Shown here piece after piece: positions 4,088-5,607 of a stretch of DNA of 5,607 nt. The notes beneath the pieces are model-generated. The model did no database searches. It saw nothing but the letters and a program-made list of their open reading frames with translations, and was not told the DNA's origin. Origin of the DNA: an uncultured Bacilli bacterium (GTDB lineage: Bacteria > Bacillota_I > Bacilli_A > RF39 > UBA660); the NCBI GenBank assembly GCA_947629125.1, contig CANRCO010000078.1, positions 1 through 5,607 of the forward strand, written 5' to 3'. Numbering within the stretch: position 1 is the first letter of the stretch; the number at the start of each line of letters is the position of its first letter. A program made the translations under genes and the position numbers.

Positions 4088-5607
4088 ATGGCAAGATATG
4101 ATGAAACATCAATAAAAATTCTGGAAGGCTTAGAAGCAGTTAGAAAACGTCCTGGAATGTATATTGGTAGTACAGATAAAAGAGGAATGCACCATCTTGT
4201 TTGGGAAATTGTCGATAATTCAATAGATGAAGTTATAAACGGTTATGGTAATTATATTAAAATATTACTTCATAAAGATGGCTCAATTACGATAGCAGAT
4301 AATGGTCGTGGAGTACCTATTGGTATGCATGCTAGTGGTAAATCAACCCCAGAAGTTATTTATACTGTTTTACATGCCGGTGGTAAATTTGAAGAAGCTG
4401 GTTATAAAGTTTCCGGAGGATTACATGGTGTTGGTGGTTCTGTGGTAAATGCTTTATCTAGCAAAATGGAAGTAACTATTTATCGGGAAGGTAAAATTAG
4501 TCAAATAAAATTTGAAAATGGTGGTCGTGTAGCTAGCCCATTAAAACAAATAGGTGAAAGTAAAAAAACTGGAACTATTGTTACATTTTTACCTGATAAA
4601 GAAATCTTTAAAAATTGTAATTTTTCTTTTACAACCATTGCTGAAAGAATGCAAGAAAGTGCATTTTTATTATCAAATGTTACTATTGAAATAATAGATG
4701 AAGAAGATAACTTATCAGCTAAATATCATTATGAAAATGGTATTATTTCTTTTGTTGAATACATTAATGAAGATAAACAAGCTTTACATAAAGTTATTAA
4801 CTATACAGGAACTAAAAATAAAATAGAAGTTGATATAGCTTTACAATATACGGATTCTTATAATGAACAAATATTATCTTTTGTTAATAATGTTAAAACT
4901 AGTGATGGTGGGTCTCACGAAGTTGGTTTTAAAACCGGTTTAACAAAAGCTTTTAATGATTATGCTAAAACTAATGGAATTTTAAAAGGAAAAGATAGTA
5001 ATTTGGATGGTTCTGATGTTCGTGAAGGTTTAACGGCAGTAATAGCTGTAAAAATTCCAGAAGATTTATTACAATTTGAAGGACAAACTAAAGGTAAATT
5101 AGGAACACCGGAAGCTCGTAGTGTAGTAGAAAGTATTACTTATGATAATTTACGCTTTTTCTTAGAAGAAAATAAAGAAACAGCTTTAAATATTTTAGAA
5201 AAAGCCCAAAAAAGTAAAATAGCAAGAGAAGCTGCACGTAAAGCAAGAGAAGCTGCTCGAAATGGTAAAGGCAAAAATGCGAAAGAAAAAATTCAATCCG
5301 AAAAACTTGCTAAAGCGACTGGTAAAGATTATCAAAAAAATGAATTATTTTTAGTCGAAGGAGATAGTGCTGGTGGTTCAGCTAAATTATGTCGAAATCG
5401 CGTAACGCAAGCTATCTTACCATTAAGAGGTAAAGTTTTAAACTGTGAAAAAGCTAGTGAAAATGATATTCAAACTAATGCTGAATTAAAACAAATTGAG
5501 TATACAATAGATGCTGGATTAGGTCCTGATTTTGATTATCGTGATTCTAAATATGGTAAAGTTATTATTATGACCGATGCCGATGTTGATGGTAGTCATA
5601 TTCAAAT
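4088..5607 (+). CDS. parE: DNA topoisomerase IV subunit B (ParE), 5' part; runs off the window
   Basis: The ATPase subunit of topoisomerase IV drives ATP-dependent strand passage and decatenates daughter chromosomes with ParC. 506 codons are visible. The GHKL ATPase comes first: ELVDN-type box EIVDNSIDE with E40 and N44, ADNGRGVP (70-77), and GGLHGVGGSVVNALS (110-124), where Gly replaces the common Ala of GVGAS. The transducer has Q333-T334-K335 in an LLQFEGQTKGKLGTPEARS context. The TOPRIM domain follows with EGDSAGGSA (E424), PLRGKVLN and TDADVDGSH (D497, D499, D501). ParE is preferred over GyrB because of the EDLLQFEGQTKGKLGT wording, GSHIQ (GyrB usually has GAHIR), and the AREAARKAREAARNGK segment. 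The start has AGGTGA 5 nt upstream. parC would be expected just beyond the window. Family assignment is very secure; ParE versus GyrB slightly less so. Confidence 0.92.
   Translation, partial: MARYDETSIKILEGLEAVRKRPGMYIGSTDKRGMHHLVWEIVDNSIDEVINGYGNYIKILLHKDGSITIADNGRGVPIGMHASGKSTPEVIYTVLHAGGKFEEAGYKVSGGLHGVGGSVVNALSSKMEVTIYREGKISQIKFENGGRVASPLKQIGESKKTGTIVTFLPDKEIFKNCNFSFTTIAERMQESAFLLSNVTIEIIDEEDNLSAKYHYENGIISFVEYINEDKQALHKVINYTGTKNKIEVDIALQYTDSYNEQILSFVNNVKTSDGGSHEVGFKTGLTKAFNDYAKTNGILKGKDSNLDGSDVREGLTAVIAVKIPEDLLQFEGQTKGKLGTPEARSVVESITYDNLRFFLEENKETALNILEKAQKSKIAREAARKAREAARNGKGKNAKEKIQSEKLAKATGKDYQKNELFLVEGDSAGGSAKLCRNRVTQAILPLRGKVLNCEKASENDIQTNAELKQIEYTIDAGLGPDFDYRDSKYGKVIIMTDADVDGSHIQ

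Noticed and set aside
4088..5607. GyrB instead of ParE
   Set aside because: EDLLQFEGQTKGKLGT and GSHIQ fit ParE better than the GyrB wording (NPQFEGQTKTKLGN, GAHIR). The next gene, parC or gyrA, would settle it but lies outside the window.
1..5607. UGA-to-Trp recoding, suggested by the Mollicutes-like composition
   Set aside because: Trp residues checked across the genes are all TGG, and no in-frame TGA occurs, so there is no evidence for recoding.

Overview
The window is very AT-rich, with A/T-ending codons throughout and strong AAGGAGG-type or AGGTG-type ribosome binding sites. All recognisable genes lie on the + strand. This fits a low-GC member of the Bacillota, perhaps an uncultured gut Bacilli/Mollicutes-like lineage, but the lineage is inference. 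Tryptophan is encoded by TGG wherever I checked it. Three of the four visible stops are TAG and one is TAA. No in-frame TGA occurs, so nothing points to a UGA=Trp code.

Layout. (1) 3-422 is the 3' end of a gene whose product resembles the C-terminal part of KilA-N domain (phage-type DNA-binding) proteins. (2) 423-826 is a 404-base stretch with no intact gene. It holds a 15-bp hairpin (440-474), a decayed-looking minus-strand reading frame (541-705), a 19-nt palindrome (624-642), a weak + strand terminator-like hairpin (717-746) and the promoter of the next operon. (3) 827-2698 is a two-gene operon: a 400-aa FAD-dependent thymidylate synthase of ThyX type that appears to contain two Thy1-like halves, then, with no spacing, a dTMP kinase. 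Together they convert dUMP to dTMP to dTDP. An intrinsic terminator follows. (4) 2844-4010 encodes a 388-aa protein with one N-terminal membrane helix and a long, acidic, Pro/Ala/Asn/Val-rich tail predicted to be cytoplasmic. I do not recognise it, and it is the least explained gene here. (5) A 77-bp gap holds both its terminator and the next promoter. (6) 4088 to the window end is the 5' two-thirds of parE (topoisomerase IV subunit B), cut off in the TOPRIM domain.

The three complete transcription units (thyX-tmk, the membrane protein, parE) are each preceded by an identical extended -10 element, TGTTATAATA. The first two are followed by plausible intrinsic terminators, so each looks independently transcribed. 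The main points of interest are the split active-site signature of the ThyX, the extra residue in the dTMP kinase P-loop, the unrecognised membrane-anchored disordered protein next to parE, and the decayed minus-strand gene in the first intergenic region.
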